Below are positions 49,870-60,072 of a DNA stretch of 64,000 nucleotides, in pieces (position 1 is the first letter of the stretch; every line of letters starts with the position of its first letter). Where the stretch lies: positions 62,001 through 126,000 of the forward strand of contig NZ_JAQRFI010000001.1 of the NCBI RefSeq assembly GCF_028598805.1, read 5' to 3'. The notes beneath the pieces are model-generated. The model saw only the letters and a list, made by a program, of their open reading frames with translations, was not told the DNA's origin and made no database searches. The DNA comes from Xenorhabdus yunnanensis (GTDB taxonomy: Bacteria > Pseudomonadota > Gammaproteobacteria > Enterobacterales > Enterobacteriaceae). The translations under genes and the position numbers were made by a program.

Positions 49870-50466
49870 TTACTGGAAATTTTGGTAATTATTAATACCG
49901 GGCGGTAAAACAAGTTGAGCGGCAATTTCGGCTGTTTTTTCTTTTCCCTTTAACAATTCAATCAGTTTCAAGGCGAAGTCAAAAGTAGTGGCAGGCCCTT
50001 GGCTGGTCAGTAAGTTAACTCTTTCGTCAAAATAAACACGTTTATCAATCCATTTTTCGGGCGAAATTTTATCCTGCATGCTGGGGTAGCCAGTCATATT
50101 TCCGACGGGGAAAAGTTGATGGTATTCCAATACGATTGCAGGAGATGCACAGATTGCCGCAATGATTTTCCCCTGACTTTGTGCGATTCGAATTTTTTCT
50201 ACGACCAATAAACTGTCACGAAAACACTCTGCACCTTTTATCCCTCCCGGCAGAATAATGGCATCAAAATCTTCGTCAACGACATCAACCAAAGGAACAT
50301 CTGCAACGATTTTGACACCGCGTGAGCAGGTCAATGTTAGCGAGCCATCAGCTTCCGTACTGGCTACAGTAACATCCACTCCTGCCCGGACAAGTAAATC
50401 AATAGTAGTGACAGCCTCGATTTCTTCACTGCCGTGAGCCAGGCAAATAAGGGCTGAGGCGTTCAT
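49870..50466 (-). CDS. yajL: DJ-1/PfpI-family chaperone YajL
   Basis: YajL protects proteins against oxidative damage and is a DJ-1 homologue. The 198-residue protein has the reactive Cys106 in [11 protein letters not shown] after [10 protein letters not shown], and [17 protein letters not shown], matching E. coli YajL (196). Its start at 50466 lies within the end of panE, a 41-bp overlap, so the two are co-transcribed. Confidence 0.96.
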   Translation of the reverse strand: MNASALICLAHGSEEIEAVTTIDLLVRAGVDVTVASTEADGSLTLTCSRGVKIVADVPLVDVVDEDFDAIILPGGIKGAECFRDSLLVVEKIRIAQSQGKIIAAICASPAIVLEYHQLFPVGNMTGYPSMQDKISPEKWIDKRVYFDERVNLLTSQGPATTFDFALKLIELLKGKEKTAEIAAQLVLPPGINNYQNFQ

Positions 50467-51340
50467 ATTCTTCCTCCTTACGTTTAATATAATGATAAAT
50501 AGCGGTATTTTCTGTGATTGGTAAACCGTGGATACGGGCTCGACGCATTAAAAAACCGGTAATGTAGTCTATCTCTGTATGTCGCTGTGCCCATATATCT
50601 TGCAGCATGGACGAGTAATTTTCAGAGGTTTGCTCAATCACATTCATGACGTAATCAATCAGGGTTTGTTTGGTTGTATGGATGCCATCATGTTCCATAA
50701 CCTCATAAATTTCATCACATAATATTTGTATTTGTGCATGGTGATGCAGTAAATCACCATTTTTGCAGTCATAGATGACAGTAAGTGGATTAATGACACA
50801 ATTGACGGCAAGTTTCATCCAACTGATAGCATGTATTTCATTGTGCCATGCCACATCGGGCAGGGCGAGGTGTAAAATATCTGCCAGCTCACTGAGTTTG
50901 GCAGCACTGGTTGTTATGGCACCAATGTGGGTTATACCTTGTGACTTGTGGTAAACAATGCCATTTTTTCGATAGGCTCCATGAGTGGTCACGCCAAGTA
51001 AAATGGGGTTGGGTAAAGGAGCGAATTCTTCTTGGGTTCCCATTCCATTATGTAATAACAGAATTGGGCAGTGAGGGGACAGTTTGTCGGCAAGGTGGTT
51101 AATCGCGTCAGAAACTTGCCATGCTTTTAAACAAACAAGGAGTAACTCGCTTTCAGCGAGGTGTTTCTCGTCATTGGCAGGAAATTGCTGATTAAAGATC
51201 TGACCATTAAAGTTTTCGATCTGGACGGAAATAACTGGCTGTGGAACTCTTAGCCATCCTTGAACATTATGATTTTGTTGGGATAAAGCAGCAAACCACA
51301 GTTTACCTATAGCGCCACAGCCAAGAACGGTGATTTTCAT
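50426..51340 (-). CDS. panE: 2-dehydropantoate 2-reductase
   Basis: PanE reduces ketopantoate to pantoate with NADPH in the route to coenzyme A. The 304-residue protein has the Rossmann motif [13 protein letters not shown] at its start, [10 protein letters not shown] and [10 protein letters not shown] in the NADPH domain, and the C-terminal catalytic region [14 protein letters not shown]. It overlaps yajL downstream and is divergent from yajQ, as in E. coli. Confidence 0.95.
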   Translation of the reverse strand: MKITVLGCGAIGKLWFAALSQQNHNVQGWLRVPQPVISVQIENFNGQIFNQQFPANDEKHLAESELLLVCLKAWQVSDAINHLADKLSPHCPILLLHNGMGTQEEFAPLPNPILLGVTTHGAYRKNGIVYHKSQGITHIGAITTSAAKLSELADILHLALPDVAWHNEIHAISWMKLAVNCVINPLTVIYDCKNGDLLHHHAQIQILCDEIYEVMEHDGIHTTKQTLIDYVMNVIEQTSENYSSMLQDIWAQRHTEIDYITGFLMRRARIHGLPITENTAIYHYIKRKEEEYERLSPYLPGSRQ

Positions 51341-51514
51341 ATTTCTTCCTTGAGGGACGCTTTCATGGGGAACCTCGGCTCGTTATTTAACGCTACTTGG
51401 TCTTAAAATAGGATAATTTCAAAAAGATCATTGAGCTTCCCGAGTATAGAGCTTTTGCCAATAATGGAAAGCGGTTATCATGCCGACTTATTGATTAGCA
51501 GGAGGTGACGGGTC

Positions 51515-52006
51515 ATGCCATCATTTGATATTGTTTCAGAAGTTGATATGCAAGAAGTGCGTAATGCAGTAGAAAACGCACAAAGGGAATTAACCAATCG
51601 TTGGGATTTCCGCAACGTCAACGCGAGCTTTGAATTAAACGAAAAGAATGAATCGGTCAAAATTGCCAGTGAATCTGATTTTCAGGTGAATCAATTAGTC
51701 GATATTCTGCGTGAAAAATTTGCTAAACGCGGAATTGATGGTTCCGTACTCAACGTTCCTGAAAATATGGTTCATAGCGGTAAAACATACAGTGTAGAAG
51801 CAACTTTTTTGCAAGGTATTGATACGCCGTTGGCGAAAAAGATTGTGAAGCTGATTAAGGACAATAAACTGAAAGTACAGGCTCAGATTCAGGGTGAGCA
51901 AGTGCGGGTAACAGGCAAGGCGCGTGATGATCTGCAAAGTGTCATTGCATTGGTTCGCGGTGCAGAATTGGGGCAGCCTTTCCAGTTTACTAATTTCCGT
52001 GATTAA
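51515..52006 (+). CDS. yajQ: YajQ-family cyclic-di-GMP/nucleotide-binding protein
   Basis: YajQ proteins bind nucleotides, and homologues act as cyclic-di-GMP-responsive regulators. The 163-residue protein matches the E. coli form (163): [21 protein letters not shown], and [14 protein letters not shown] near the end, giving two ferredoxin-like halves. AGGAGG lies 11 bases ahead of the ATG at 51515. Confidence 0.96.
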   Translation: MPSFDIVSEVDMQEVRNAVENAQRELTNRWDFRNVNASFELNEKNESVKIASESDFQVNQLVDILREKFAKRGIDGSVLNVPENMVHSGKTYSVEATFLQGIDTPLAKKIVKLIKDNKLKVQAQIQGEQVRVTGKARDDLQSVIALVRGAELGQPFQFTNFRD

Positions 52007-52281
52007 TTTACGTCTTGAATAAAATAAATATGTTATTTTGAACTAATTAAATTATAAAAGGGAAGCTGAGTGATTTCAATAATGACTAGTGCTTCCCTTA
52101 ATTATCACCATAAAATGAACTTCATTATTTATGTTGGGCATAATGTATGGTTTTATTTTACAGAACGAGTTTCATAATATAATTCTAATTTTAAAAAAAT
52201 TAGGTATACCTGTTAATAACAAATATTATTCGAATCCGCCATTGAAATCTAATCTTAATATAGTGCTTTGATGCTTAAGTA

Positions 52282-52330
52282 AATAGCACTTTGATAAAAA
52301 AATAGTACTTTGATACGAAAATAGTACGGT
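52282..52330. repeat. 19-bp tandem repeat between yajQ and yajR
   Basis: AATAGCACTTTGATAAAAA and AATAGTACTTTGATACGAA follow each other, then a partial third copy AATAGTACGGTG runs into the yajR terminator. A diverged earlier copy (ATAGTGCTTTGATGC) starts near 52259. Confidence 0.85.
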
Positions 52331-52359
52331 GTTTGGTCATGCTTATCATACACCGTACT
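52323..52359 (-). terminator. Terminator hairpin of yajR
   Basis: AGTACGGTGT pairs with ACACCGTACT (10 bp, 17-base loop). On the minus strand it lies 40 bases after the yajR stop and is followed by ATTTTCG. Confidence 0.65.
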
Positions 52360-52398
52360 TTGCTGTTATAAGTTTCGCATTGTTACAAATACAGCATG

Positions 52399-53766
52399 TT
52401 ATTCATGGGATAATACAATTTGTTCTAATTGTTCGCGATTGGTCAGTTTGGTATCAACTTTAATATATGCACTGAACTCTTCTGGTGCGATGACGACATC
52501 TTTTACGCCGGCTTGCGCCAATATTTTTTTCTCCAAAACCTCAGGGTTACTTAGTTGCTCTGGCAAAATGAGCCTGATGCTGCTGACGTATGGAGGCTGC
52601 CGTAATGTTAGGCTGATAATAAACCAGAGTGCGGTCAGTGCGATGCCTCCCATAAAGACGAGTGATGCACCTTGTAACTCGTAAAGCATTCCCCCAAGAC
52701 CGCCTCCCAAAGCAACGCCAAGGAATTGGCTGGTAGAGTAAACGCCCATGGCAGTGCCTTTGTAACCCGCAGGTGCTTCTTTGCTGATGAGTGAAGGCAA
52801 AATGGCTTCCATGATGTTAAACGCAAGGAAGAAAATTTGAATGCCTGCAAAGATCCCCCAAAGATGCGATCCCTGAGACCATAAAACGGCTTCAGCAATG
52901 AACAGCATGCCTATACACAGTAAAAACACCTGCTTCATGCGACGTTTTGTTTCTGCATAGATAATGAAAGGCAGAACGGCGACAAAAGAGATGAGTGTGG
53001 TAATTAAATACACTCTCCAGTGTTGCTGTGGAGGAAAGCCCACTTTCTCCATAATAAGGGGAAGGGCAACAAAGCTCGACATCAATAAGGTATGCAAGCA
53101 GAGAATACCAAAATTGAGTTTTAGTAGTTGGGGATCTGAGAGTACACGTTTGAAGCTGTCACGTGCGATTCCAGATTCGCGGTTTAGCGAATGCTTGTGT
53201 GTGTTTGGTACAGCCAACAGTGTGATAAATATCCCGCAGCCAGCAAGGATTGCAATTGCCCAAAATAGTCCATTTAAACCGATTTGGTGGGTGATAATAG
53301 GACCGATAACAATTGCAAAGGCGAATGTAATGCCGAAGCTAATGCCAATAAATGCCATTGCTTTTGTTCGATTCTGCTCACGAGTCAAGTCTGAAAGCAA
53401 TGCCATGATAGCGGCGGATATGGCTCCTGTACCTTGTAAGGCCCGACCGATAATAATCCCCCAAATAGAGTCGCTTAAGGCAGCAATAATGCTGCCTAAG
53501 ACAAAAATGAAAAGTCCACCAATGATTAAAGGTTTTCTGCCAATTTTGTCTGAAAGAAGCCCAAATGGGATCTGGAATATTGCCTGGGTCAAACCGTAGA
53601 TGCCAATGGCAATTCCGATAAGAGCTTCAGTGGCATCACGTAATTCTAAGCCATAGGTTGTCAGAACAGGTAAGACCATGAACATGCCTAACATGCGCAG
53701 AGAGAAAACTGAACCTAAGCCCCATGTCGCTCGAAGTTCAAGCGGAGTCATTTTATTATCGTTCAT
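52399..53766 (-). CDS. yajR: MFS transporter YajR
   Basis: YajR is a 12-helix major facilitator protein with a C-terminal cytoplasmic ferredoxin-like domain; its substrate is not established. From ATG 53766 (MNDNKMTPLEL) the protein is 455 residues, against 454 in E. coli. MFS motif A appears as GLLSDKIGRKPLI between helices 2 and 3, and the extra domain covers about residues 390-455. An upstream in-frame ATG at 53799 adds 11 unmatched residues. GAGGT precedes the chosen start. Confidence 0.94.
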   Translation of the reverse strand: MNDNKMTPLELRATWGLGSVFSLRMLGMFMVLPVLTTYGLELRDATEALIGIAIGIYGLTQAIFQIPFGLLSDKIGRKPLIIGGLFIFVLGSIIAALSDSIWGIIIGRALQGTGAISAAIMALLSDLTREQNRTKAMAFIGISFGITFAFAIVIGPIITHQIGLNGLFWAIAILAGCGIFITLLAVPNTHKHSLNRESGIARDSFKRVLSDPQLLKLNFGILCLHTLLMSSFVALPLIMEKVGFPPQQHWRVYLITTLISFVAVLPFIIYAETKRRMKQVFLLCIGMLFIAEAVLWSQGSHLWGIFAGIQIFFLAFNIMEAILPSLISKEAPAGYKGTAMGVYSTSQFLGVALGGGLGGMLYELQGASLVFMGGIALTALWFIISLTLRQPPYVSSIRLILPEQLSNPEVLEKKILAQAGVKDVVIAPEEFSAYIKVDTKLTNREQLEQIVLSHE

Positions 53767-53880
53767 GGATACCTCAAAAAATCTGATATGACATTTCACT
53801 TAGGTGAAAACAAACGAACAAGCAGTGTTTGTAACCGAATAAGTTGTCATTGAATAAAGAGATAAAAGAAAGGAAAAAGA

Positions 53881-53900
53881 TGACAGGGTTGACCCTGTCA
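53881..53900 (-). terminator. Rho-independent terminator of the cyo operon
   Basis: Perfect 8-bp stem TGACAGGG/CCCTGTCA with a 4-base loop, read on the minus strand and followed by TCTTTTTCCTTTC, 8 bases after the cyoE stop. Confidence 0.88.
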
Positions 53901-53908
53901 TCTAAATA

Positions 53909-54793
53909 TTACCAGACGTAAGTCAGTAGGTTTTCTGGAGATGCTGATGAATCTACAGACATCATGACGCTTAATGACATGATAGCGACGATAGAAAACA
54001 GAAATAACCTACGGGCCCAGATACGGTCATTAGAGGTTTTATAACCTGATAATGCCATACCTAGCCACCAGATACTCACTGCAGTAGCTACGATGAGGTA
54101 TTTATAACCCGCATAACCACTGATGGTCAGCATCAAAGTGGCAACCATAAAGGCCAGAATATATAGAGTGATGTGGTTTTTCGCGACGGAAATACCTTTA
54201 ATCACTGGTAATACTGGGATGTTAGCCGCTTGATAATCTTTGAACCGAAAAATAGCAATGGCGTAAGAGTGGGGCATTTGCCACAAGCTGAAGATCAACA
54301 ACAAGATCAACGCGCCTGTATCAAAATGTCCCGTTACTGCACAGTAACCAATCACGGGAGGTGCTGCACCTGACAAGCTACCAACCAGCGTGCCATAAAC
54401 AGATTTTCTTTTCATGTAGAGGCTATAAACCCCAACATAAATGATAAACCCGATGAGAGCTAACTGCATTGCTAAGGCATTGGCTGCTACATAGAGCAGC
54501 ACTATGCCGGCAATACCTAACACTGAGGCGTAAATCAGGCTGATTTTCGGATTGATAAGCCCTTTTACAAGGACCCTTTCTTTCGTTCTTTCCATGATAC
54601 GGTCGATATCGCGGTCGATATAGTTGTTGAATACACAACCTGATGCGACTACCAGCGATACCCCAACCATCGTTGCAAAGAACAAGGGGTAATCTATTAC
54701 GCCCTTGGAAGCGAGTAGAAAACCACCAATCACAGAAATTAGATTTCCGAAAATAATTCCTGGTTTGGTCACTTGCAGGTATTGCTTAATCAT
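53909..54793 (-). CDS. cyoE: Protoheme IX farnesyltransferase (heme O synthase)
   Basis: CyoE adds a farnesyl group to heme B to make heme O for the bo3 oxidase. The 294-residue UbiA-family membrane protein has the prenyl-diphosphate-binding motif [18 protein letters not shown] and a second conserved loop [15 protein letters not shown]. It is last in cyoABCDE, 12 bp after cyoD. It consumes farnesyl diphosphate made by IspA, encoded 6 kb away. Confidence 0.97.
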   Translation of the reverse strand: MIKQYLQVTKPGIIFGNLISVIGGFLLASKGVIDYPLFFATMVGVSLVVASGCVFNNYIDRDIDRIMERTKERVLVKGLINPKISLIYASVLGIAGIVLLYVAANALAMQLALIGFIIYVGVYSLYMKRKSVYGTLVGSLSGAAPPVIGYCAVTGHFDTGALILLLIFSLWQMPHSYAIAIFRFKDYQAANIPVLPVIKGISVAKNHITLYILAFMVATLMLTISGYAGYKYLIVATAVSIWWLGMALSGYKTSNDRIWARRLFLFSIVAIMSLSVMMSVDSSASPENLLTYVW

Positions 54794-54805
54794 TCAAATC
54801 AACCC

Positions 54806-55138
54806 TTAATCAACCATCATATTGATGTTCAGGTTGTACATAATCCACAGGGAGCCAACAACAACGATAGCGATGACCAGTAATGTGAATATTAAGGCAA
54901 CTAGGTTCCAACGCTCTTCAGATGATGTATTCATATGCAGGAAGCAGATGAAATGAACAAAGATCTGAATAACAGCCATAACGACTACTGTTATTAGGAT
55001 TGTACTGTGTGAAGCAGTACCTTCCATCACCATCCAGAATGGGATCACGGTCAGTATGACTGACAGAACAAAACCAATCATATAGGTTTTGAAACTACCG
55101 TGGCTGGCGCCGGAATGAGAAGTATTTGGATGACTCAT
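54806..55138 (-). CDS. cyoD: Cytochrome bo3 ubiquinol oxidase subunit IV
   Basis: CyoD is a three-helix subunit that helps assemble the copper site of subunit I. From ATG 55138 ([10 protein letters not shown]) it is 110 residues, against 109 in E. coli, with the conserved [11 protein letters not shown]. The ATG overlaps the cyoC stop by one base, so they are coupled. An upstream in-frame start at 55183 lies inside cyoC and is rejected. Confidence 0.96.
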   Translation of the reverse strand: MSHPNTSHSGASHGSFKTYMIGFVLSVILTVIPFWMVMEGTASHSTILITVVVMAVIQIFVHFICFLHMNTSSEERWNLVALIFTLLVIAIVVVGSLWIMYNLNINMMVD

Positions 55139-55749
55139 TACATCGCTCCCATCAGATAAACGACAGTAAATACACAGATCCATACAACGTCAAGGAAGTG
55201 CCAGAACAGGCTCAGGCAGTTCAGACGCATACGGTTCACATCAGTTATGCCACGGCGTGAAACTTGAATCATCAGGATGATGATCCAAATTAAACCGAAG
55301 GTTACGTGCAGACCGTGAGTAGCAACCAGTGCAAAGAAGGCAGACAGGAATGCACTCGTTTGAGGACCGGCACCTTCTACAATCAGTTTATGGAATTCAT
55401 AAACTTCCATCGAAACGAAGCCAAGGCCGAGCAGGAAGGTAATGAACAGCCACAGGTTAACCTGTGCAACTTTACCCTTGTTCATGCCCAACATAGCGAA
55501 ACCGTAGGTGATACTACTAAACAGCAGCAGGAAGGTTTCTACCAATACAAATGGCAGTTCGAAAATTTCTTTACCTGTCGGGCCCTTGTCAGTGCCATTG
55601 ACCAGCACTGCATAGGTAGCGAACAGACTTGCAAACAGGATCAAGTCACTCATCAGGTAGACCCAGAAGCCAAATACCTTGTTGGCTCCTGTATCGTGGT
55701 GCCCATGAGCGTCATGGGCGGCTGTGTTATTAAGGGTTTGAGTCGACAT
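55138..55749 (-). CDS. cyoC: Cytochrome bo3 ubiquinol oxidase subunit III
   Basis: The 203-residue protein has five helices and the subunit III landmarks [21 protein letters not shown] and [11 protein letters not shown] (each quoted to 21 residues or fewer in part). Length matches E. coli CyoC (204). Its start overlaps the cyoB stop by one base and its stop overlaps cyoD, showing tight translational coupling. Confidence 0.96.
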   Translation of the reverse strand: MSTQTLNNTAAHDAHGHHDTGANKVFGFWVYLMSDLILFASLFATYAVLVNGTDKGPTGKEIFELPFVLVETFLLLFSSITYGFAMLGMNKGKVAQVNLWLFITFLLGLGFVSMEVYEFHKLIVEGAGPQTSAFLSAFFALVATHGLHVTFGLIWIIILMIQVSRRGITDVNRMRLNCLSLFWHFLDVVWICVFTVVYLMGAM

Positions 55750-57731
55750 TATTTCACACCTGCCTTTCTCAGTTCTTCGTAACGCTGATTTTCAACTTTC
55801 TCGACTTCAGCTACAGGAACGTAATAATCAACGTCTTCGTCAAAGCTTTTCACGATGCAACTGATGATGATGCCAGCGAAGCTTGCAATAGCCATCCACC
55901 AGATATGCCATATCAGAGCAAAGCCTAAGGTCAGACAGAAAGCACTGATAATCACACCTGCACTGGTATTTTTAGGCATATGAATTTCTTCATATTTTGC
56001 TGGGCGCTTATATTCAGTACCTTTTTCTTTCATATCCCACCACGCATCACGAGTCTGGATGTGTGGAACTTCAGCGAAGTTATAGAATGGAGGTGGGGAT
56101 GAAGTTGCCCATTCCAGAGTACGGCCACCCCACGGGTCACCAGTCAAATCGCGGTTTTGGTCACGGTCACGGATACTGACGTAGAACTGGATAACCTGAC
56201 ACAGAATACCCAAGGCAATTAAGACAACGCCGCCAGTTGCAACAACCAGCAATGGGTGGAATTCTGGATTGATATCTTGGCTCAGACGACGGGTCATACC
56301 CATGAAGCCCAGTGCGTACAGCGGCATAAAGGCAACAAAGAAACCAGTGATCCAGAACCAGAATGCACGAACACCCCATTTTTCATTCAGAGTGAAACCG
56401 AATGCTTTCGGGAACCAGTAAGTTGTACCTGCGAAGCAGCCAAATACCACACCGCCAATGATGACGTTATGGAAGTGGGCAATCAGGAACAGACTGTTGT
56501 GCAGAACGAAGTTTGCGCCAGGTACTGCTAACAGAACACCAGTCATACCACCAATGGAGAAGGTGACCAAGAAGCCTACAGTCCACAGCATTGGGGTTTT
56601 GAATTCAATACGACCATGGTACATGGTGAACAGCCAGTTGAAGATCTTAACCCCAGTTGGGATAGAGATAATCATCGTGGCGATACCAAAGAAGGCGTTG
56701 ACGTTCGCGCCAGAGCCCATGGTAAAGAAGTGGTGCAACCATACGATGAACGACAGGATGGTAATAACGATTGTCGCCCACACCAGAGAGGTATAACCAA
56801 ACAGGCGTTTTTTCGAGAAGGTTGCGGTAACTTCAGAGAAGATACCAAAGACAGGCAGAACCAGAATGTAAACTTCAGGATGGCCCCAAGCCCAGATCAG
56901 GTTGATGTACATCATCATGTTGCCGCCCATATCGTTGGTAAAGAAATGGGTGCCCAGATAACGATCCAGAGTTAACAACGCAATAGTAACTGTCAGGATT
57001 GGGAACGCGGCAATGATCAGAACGTTGGTACACAGTGAAGCCCATGTAAATACAGGGAGTTTCATCATGGACATGCCTGGTGCACGCATGCGCAGGATAG
57101 TCACGAAGAAGTTAACACCGGTCAGCAATGTACCTACACCGGAGAGCTGGAGACTCCATATCCAGTAATCGACACCGACTCCCGGGTTGTACTCCAGACC
57201 AGATAGAGGCGGGTATGCCAACCAACCAGTTTGAGCAAACTCACCAATTCCCAGAGAGATGTTAATCAGCGCAACACCGACAACAAATAACCAGAAGCTC
57301 AAAGAGTTCAGGAATGGAAATGCAACGTCGCGTGCGCCGATTTGCAGAGGAACAACAATGTTCATCAGGCCGACAACGAAAGGCATCGCCATAAAGAAGA
57401 TCATGATAACGCCGTGAGCGGTGAAGATCTGATCATAATGGTGCGGGGGCAGGAAGCCAGCTTCGCCAGCGGAGGCCAGGGCTTGCTGTCCACGCATCAT
57501 GATGGCGTCAGCAAAACCACGGAGCATCATTACCATGGCAACAACGATGTACATGACACCAATTTTTTTATGGTCAACGCTGGTTAACCATTCAGTCCAG
57601 AGCCATTTCCATTTACGGAAATAAGTCAAGGAACCAACAACTACCAGTCCCCCGAGCAGGATCCCCAACAATGTCACCACAATAATGGGTTCATGTAATG
57701 GGATCGCATCCAGTGTTAATTTTCCCCACAT
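55749..57731 (-). CDS. cyoB: Cytochrome bo3 ubiquinol oxidase subunit I
   Basis: CyoB holds heme b, heme o3 and CuB and reduces oxygen to water while pumping protons. The 660-residue protein has the binuclear-centre motif [11 protein letters not shown], the WLHHFFTMG copper ligands, and [16 protein letters not shown] with the heme-ligand histidines. I start at ATG 57731 ([11 protein letters not shown]), with GAGGAA seven bases ahead; a GTG at 57749 would overlap cyoA and is not conserved. Confidence 0.97.
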   Translation of the reverse strand: MWGKLTLDAIPLHEPIIVVTLLGILLGGLVVVGSLTYFRKWKWLWTEWLTSVDHKKIGVMYIVVAMVMMLRGFADAIMMRGQQALASAGEAGFLPPHHYDQIFTAHGVIMIFFMAMPFVVGLMNIVVPLQIGARDVAFPFLNSLSFWLFVVGVALINISLGIGEFAQTGWLAYPPLSGLEYNPGVGVDYWIWSLQLSGVGTLLTGVNFFVTILRMRAPGMSMMKLPVFTWASLCTNVLIIAAFPILTVTIALLTLDRYLGTHFFTNDMGGNMMMYINLIWAWGHPEVYILVLPVFGIFSEVTATFSKKRLFGYTSLVWATIVITILSFIVWLHHFFTMGSGANVNAFFGIATMIISIPTGVKIFNWLFTMYHGRIEFKTPMLWTVGFLVTFSIGGMTGVLLAVPGANFVLHNSLFLIAHFHNVIIGGVVFGCFAGTTYWFPKAFGFTLNEKWGVRAFWFWITGFFVAFMPLYALGFMGMTRRLSQDINPEFHPLLVVATGGVVLIALGILCQVIQFYVSIRDRDQNRDLTGDPWGGRTLEWATSSPPPFYNFAEVPHIQTRDAWWDMKEKGTEYKRPAKYEEIHMPKNTSAGVIISAFCLTLGFALIWHIWWMAIASFAGIIISCIVKSFDEDVDYYVPVAEVEKVENQRYEELRKAGVK

Positions 57732-57735
57732 GCCT

Positions 57736-58701
57736 TTATTCCTCAACACCTGAATGAGCCGGCTGACTCATATTCATATTATGATCCGCAGCTTTACCAT
57801 GTTCTGTTTTGCCGTGACCAGACATACCAAACATACCGGCATGGCCCATGTCACCCATGAATTTGGTGATAGTTTCTTGGAACAGTTTTGGTTTCACGCT
57901 TGAGAAGTATTCAACAGGGTTGTTTTGGCTTTGTTCAGCCAATTTATTGAATGCTTGTACAGTATCCAGGGTTTTAGGTGATGCTTTAACTTTCTGCACC
58001 CACTCTTCAAAACCTGTGCGATCATCAGTTGCTGTTGCAGTGAATTTCATGCCTGAGAAGCCATGACCACTGTAACTTGCTGAGAATCCATCGTATTTAC
58101 CTGCTGAGTTAGCAATCAGGTGCAGTTTTGTCTGCATACCTGCCATTGCATAAATCTGACCACCCAACTGTGGGATGAAGAAAGAGTTCATCACAGAGTC
58201 TGAGGTGATTTTAAAGTTAATTGGAACATCTTTAGGGAATACAATTTCATTTATAGTTGCGATGCCCTGTTCCGGGTAGATGAACAGCCATTTCCAGTCA
58301 AGGGAAATAACTTCAATCGTCACCGGTTTTACATCACTGTCCAATGGCTTATATGGATCGAGCTGATGCGTCGTTTTCCATGTAATAGTTGCCAAAGTGA
58401 TGATAATCAGGATAGGCACTGTCCAAACGACAAGCTCAATTTTATTTGAGTGTGCCCAGTTTGGACGATAAGTTGCAGATTTATTGGCTTCCCGGTAACG
58501 TAAGGCAAAAATGATTGCCATTACAATAGCCGGAATAACAACGATCAGCATCAAGCCAAACGCCGTTAGTATCAGCGTTTTTTGTTCAACGCCGATCGCC
58601 CCTTTGGGATTCATCAATACCATATCGCAACCACTTAGCATTAAAGTGGCTGCGAATAGTGATGATAACCCAATAGTTTTTTTGTATTTCATAAGTCTCA
58701 T
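57736..58701 (-). CDS. cyoA: Cytochrome bo3 ubiquinol oxidase subunit II (lipoprotein)
   Basis: CyoA is the quinol-side subunit. The 321-residue precursor has a lipobox LSGC with lipidated Cys25, two helices, and a periplasmic cupredoxin-like domain ([33 protein letters not shown]). It lacks the CuA ligands, as expected for quinol oxidases. The tail is rich in His, Met and Gly ([16 protein letters not shown]), as in relatives. It is the first gene of cyoABCDE; four bases separate it from cyoB. Confidence 0.96.
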   Translation of the reverse strand: MRLMKYKKTIGLSSLFAATLMLSGCDMVLMNPKGAIGVEQKTLILTAFGLMLIVVIPAIVMAIIFALRYREANKSATYRPNWAHSNKIELVVWTVPILIIITLATITWKTTHQLDPYKPLDSDVKPVTIEVISLDWKWLFIYPEQGIATINEIVFPKDVPINFKITSDSVMNSFFIPQLGGQIYAMAGMQTKLHLIANSAGKYDGFSASYSGHGFSGMKFTATATDDRTGFEEWVQKVKASPKTLDTVQAFNKLAEQSQNNPVEYFSSVKPKLFQETITKFMGDMGHAGMFGMSGHGKTEHGKAADHNMNMSQPAHSGVEE

Positions 58702-59012
58702 TGAGCGACCCCAGATAACAAAAGCTTTATTGTCGTTTCATCAGTGGGGGCATTCTACGGTATGGTTACCGGAGTGTAAACAATTGTAATAGAAGCAGGT
58801 TGGCTTGTAGGCTTTTTATGCTAGAGGGATCACATGTGATTCTAAATTTAACAAAACGTTAATTTCGGATAGTTATCTTAACCAAAAAATCAAAATAGAC
58901 AATTGATTTCAAATAACCCTCTATTTTAAAAAGAAAAACTTTGATTAAAATAAAAGAAAAAACTCTGAAATACGCTTTGTTATCAGTGGGGTAACTATTA
59001 TTTATTGGTCCT
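58702..59012. other. Spacer upstream of cyoA
   Basis: About 310 bp without an ORF. It should hold the cyo promoter, in relatives controlled by ArcA, Fur and Fnr; I could not place those sites reliably. Confidence 0.4.
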
Positions 59013-59037
59013 AGTGAGCAGCCTTAGGCTGCCCACT
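59013..59037 (-). terminator. Terminator hairpin of the Tsx/OmpK-like gene
   Basis: AGTG.GCAGCC pairs with GGCTGC.CACT around a TTA loop with one mismatch, 15 bases after the porin stop on the minus strand. Confidence 0.65.
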
Positions 59038-59051
59038 CACTAAACTAGTTG

Positions 59052-59819
59052 TTAGAAATTATATTTTATACTGTAAACAATACCATCCTGCAAGAAATCT
59101 TCTCCCAGTTTGTTATCTGCATAGCGGTATTGAACACCAGTTGTAAATGAAGTATGCGGTGTCCACCATAATCCGATGGCTCCATTAATGCCTTCGCGTC
59201 CGCCGTTGCCGTAACGTTTATTGCGATTTAATTCAATTTCATTCCAGTTTGTGACACTGAATTTTTGTTCCCAAAGGTTGAAATCGTATCCTGCAACCCA
59301 GCCTACGACATAACCGTTGTTTCCTGAATAGAAAGTTTGGTCAACATAATGCAGTGCGACGAAAGGTTTAAACCACAGGCCAGCAATATTGGCATTGTAA
59401 CCTAATCCATAGAGTGTATTAACTTCATGGAAGTTTCCACCGTTTGCTTTGCCTGGTAATGAATAGGTTCCGTAAACATGACCATAAAGGTTGAAACCAG
59501 TATCACCCAGATAGAAACGGCCTGTTGTCTTGAAAGTGTAACGTTGGTTATCACCAGGTTGAGCTGTTTTACTGTTAAAAGTATTCTCTAAATCAGCGAA
59601 ACCATATAATTCACCCCAGCTAAATCCTGCTCCCCCTTCCAGTTCTAAGTAAGCAAAATCGTCCTTATGGGAAGTTTGTCCGGTTTTATGAGTGGTATGT
59701 TTATTCCAGTCAAGGTAGTTCATGCTGACATTGCCAAACCCCCACTGGTATTCCGCGTTAGCTGAAGCAGAAACTAAGGCTGCGGCAACGGCGGTGAGTG
59801 TCAAAATATGTCTTTTCAT
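59052..59819 (-). CDS. Tsx/OmpK-family outer membrane channel
   Basis: The 255-residue precursor has a signal peptide (residues 1-22, ending ASANA) and alternating beta-strands with aromatic girdles, ending in the outer-membrane C-terminal signature YSIKYNF. The FAYLELEGGAGFSWGELYGF and NEIELNRNKRYGNGG segments fit the Tsx/OmpK nucleoside-channel family. It should pass nucleosides or similar small solutes. E. coli tsx lies instead between secF and nrdR, where this genome has nothing, so this could be a relocated or separately acquired relative; it is more OmpK-like than Tsx-like. Confidence 0.8.
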   Translation of the reverse strand: MKRHILTLTAVAAALVSASANAEYQWGFGNVSMNYLDWNKHTTHKTGQTSHKDDFAYLELEGGAGFSWGELYGFADLENTFNSKTAQPGDNQRYTFKTTGRFYLGDTGFNLYGHVYGTYSLPGKANGGNFHEVNTLYGLGYNANIAGLWFKPFVALHYVDQTFYSGNNGYVVGWVAGYDFNLWEQKFSVTNWNEIELNRNKRYGNGGREGINGAIGLWWTPHTSFTTGVQYRYADNKLGEDFLQDGIVYSIKYNF

Positions 59820-60000
59820 AAATTCCCTTTATATGGTTTTAAAGTGATTAACGATATTTCGAATAGTTCGAAATAAAATAGGTTCAAATAATAATATTTG
59901 TTAGTGTGAATATAAATAATACCGTCTTGAAAAAGATGTCTTTCAAGTCACATAATTGTGGTTTTTATTCTTTTTGTGATATTCATCACCATAAAATTAC

Positions 60001-60032
60001 AACAAAAGACTGAACTTTGTCAGTCTTTTGTT
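60001..60032 (-). terminator. Terminator hairpin of ampG
   Basis: A 13-bp perfect stem AACAAAAGACTGA/TCAGTCTTTTGTT with a 6-base loop lies about 40 bases after the ampG stop on the minus strand. Flanking T-runs are weak. Confidence 0.6.
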
Positions 60033-60072
60033 GTAATGCAGAAGTGAAAAAGGGATTGAATGGAAAAATAGG

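Larger units (their letters stand above)
52007..52398. other. Spacer between convergent yajQ and yajR
   Basis: The 392-bp spacer has no ORF of interest. It carries an inverted repeat AAGGGAAGC/GCTTCCCTT (52058-52099), possibly the yajQ terminator; a 19-bp tandem repeat (52282-52330); and a hairpin serving yajR. Confidence 0.5.
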
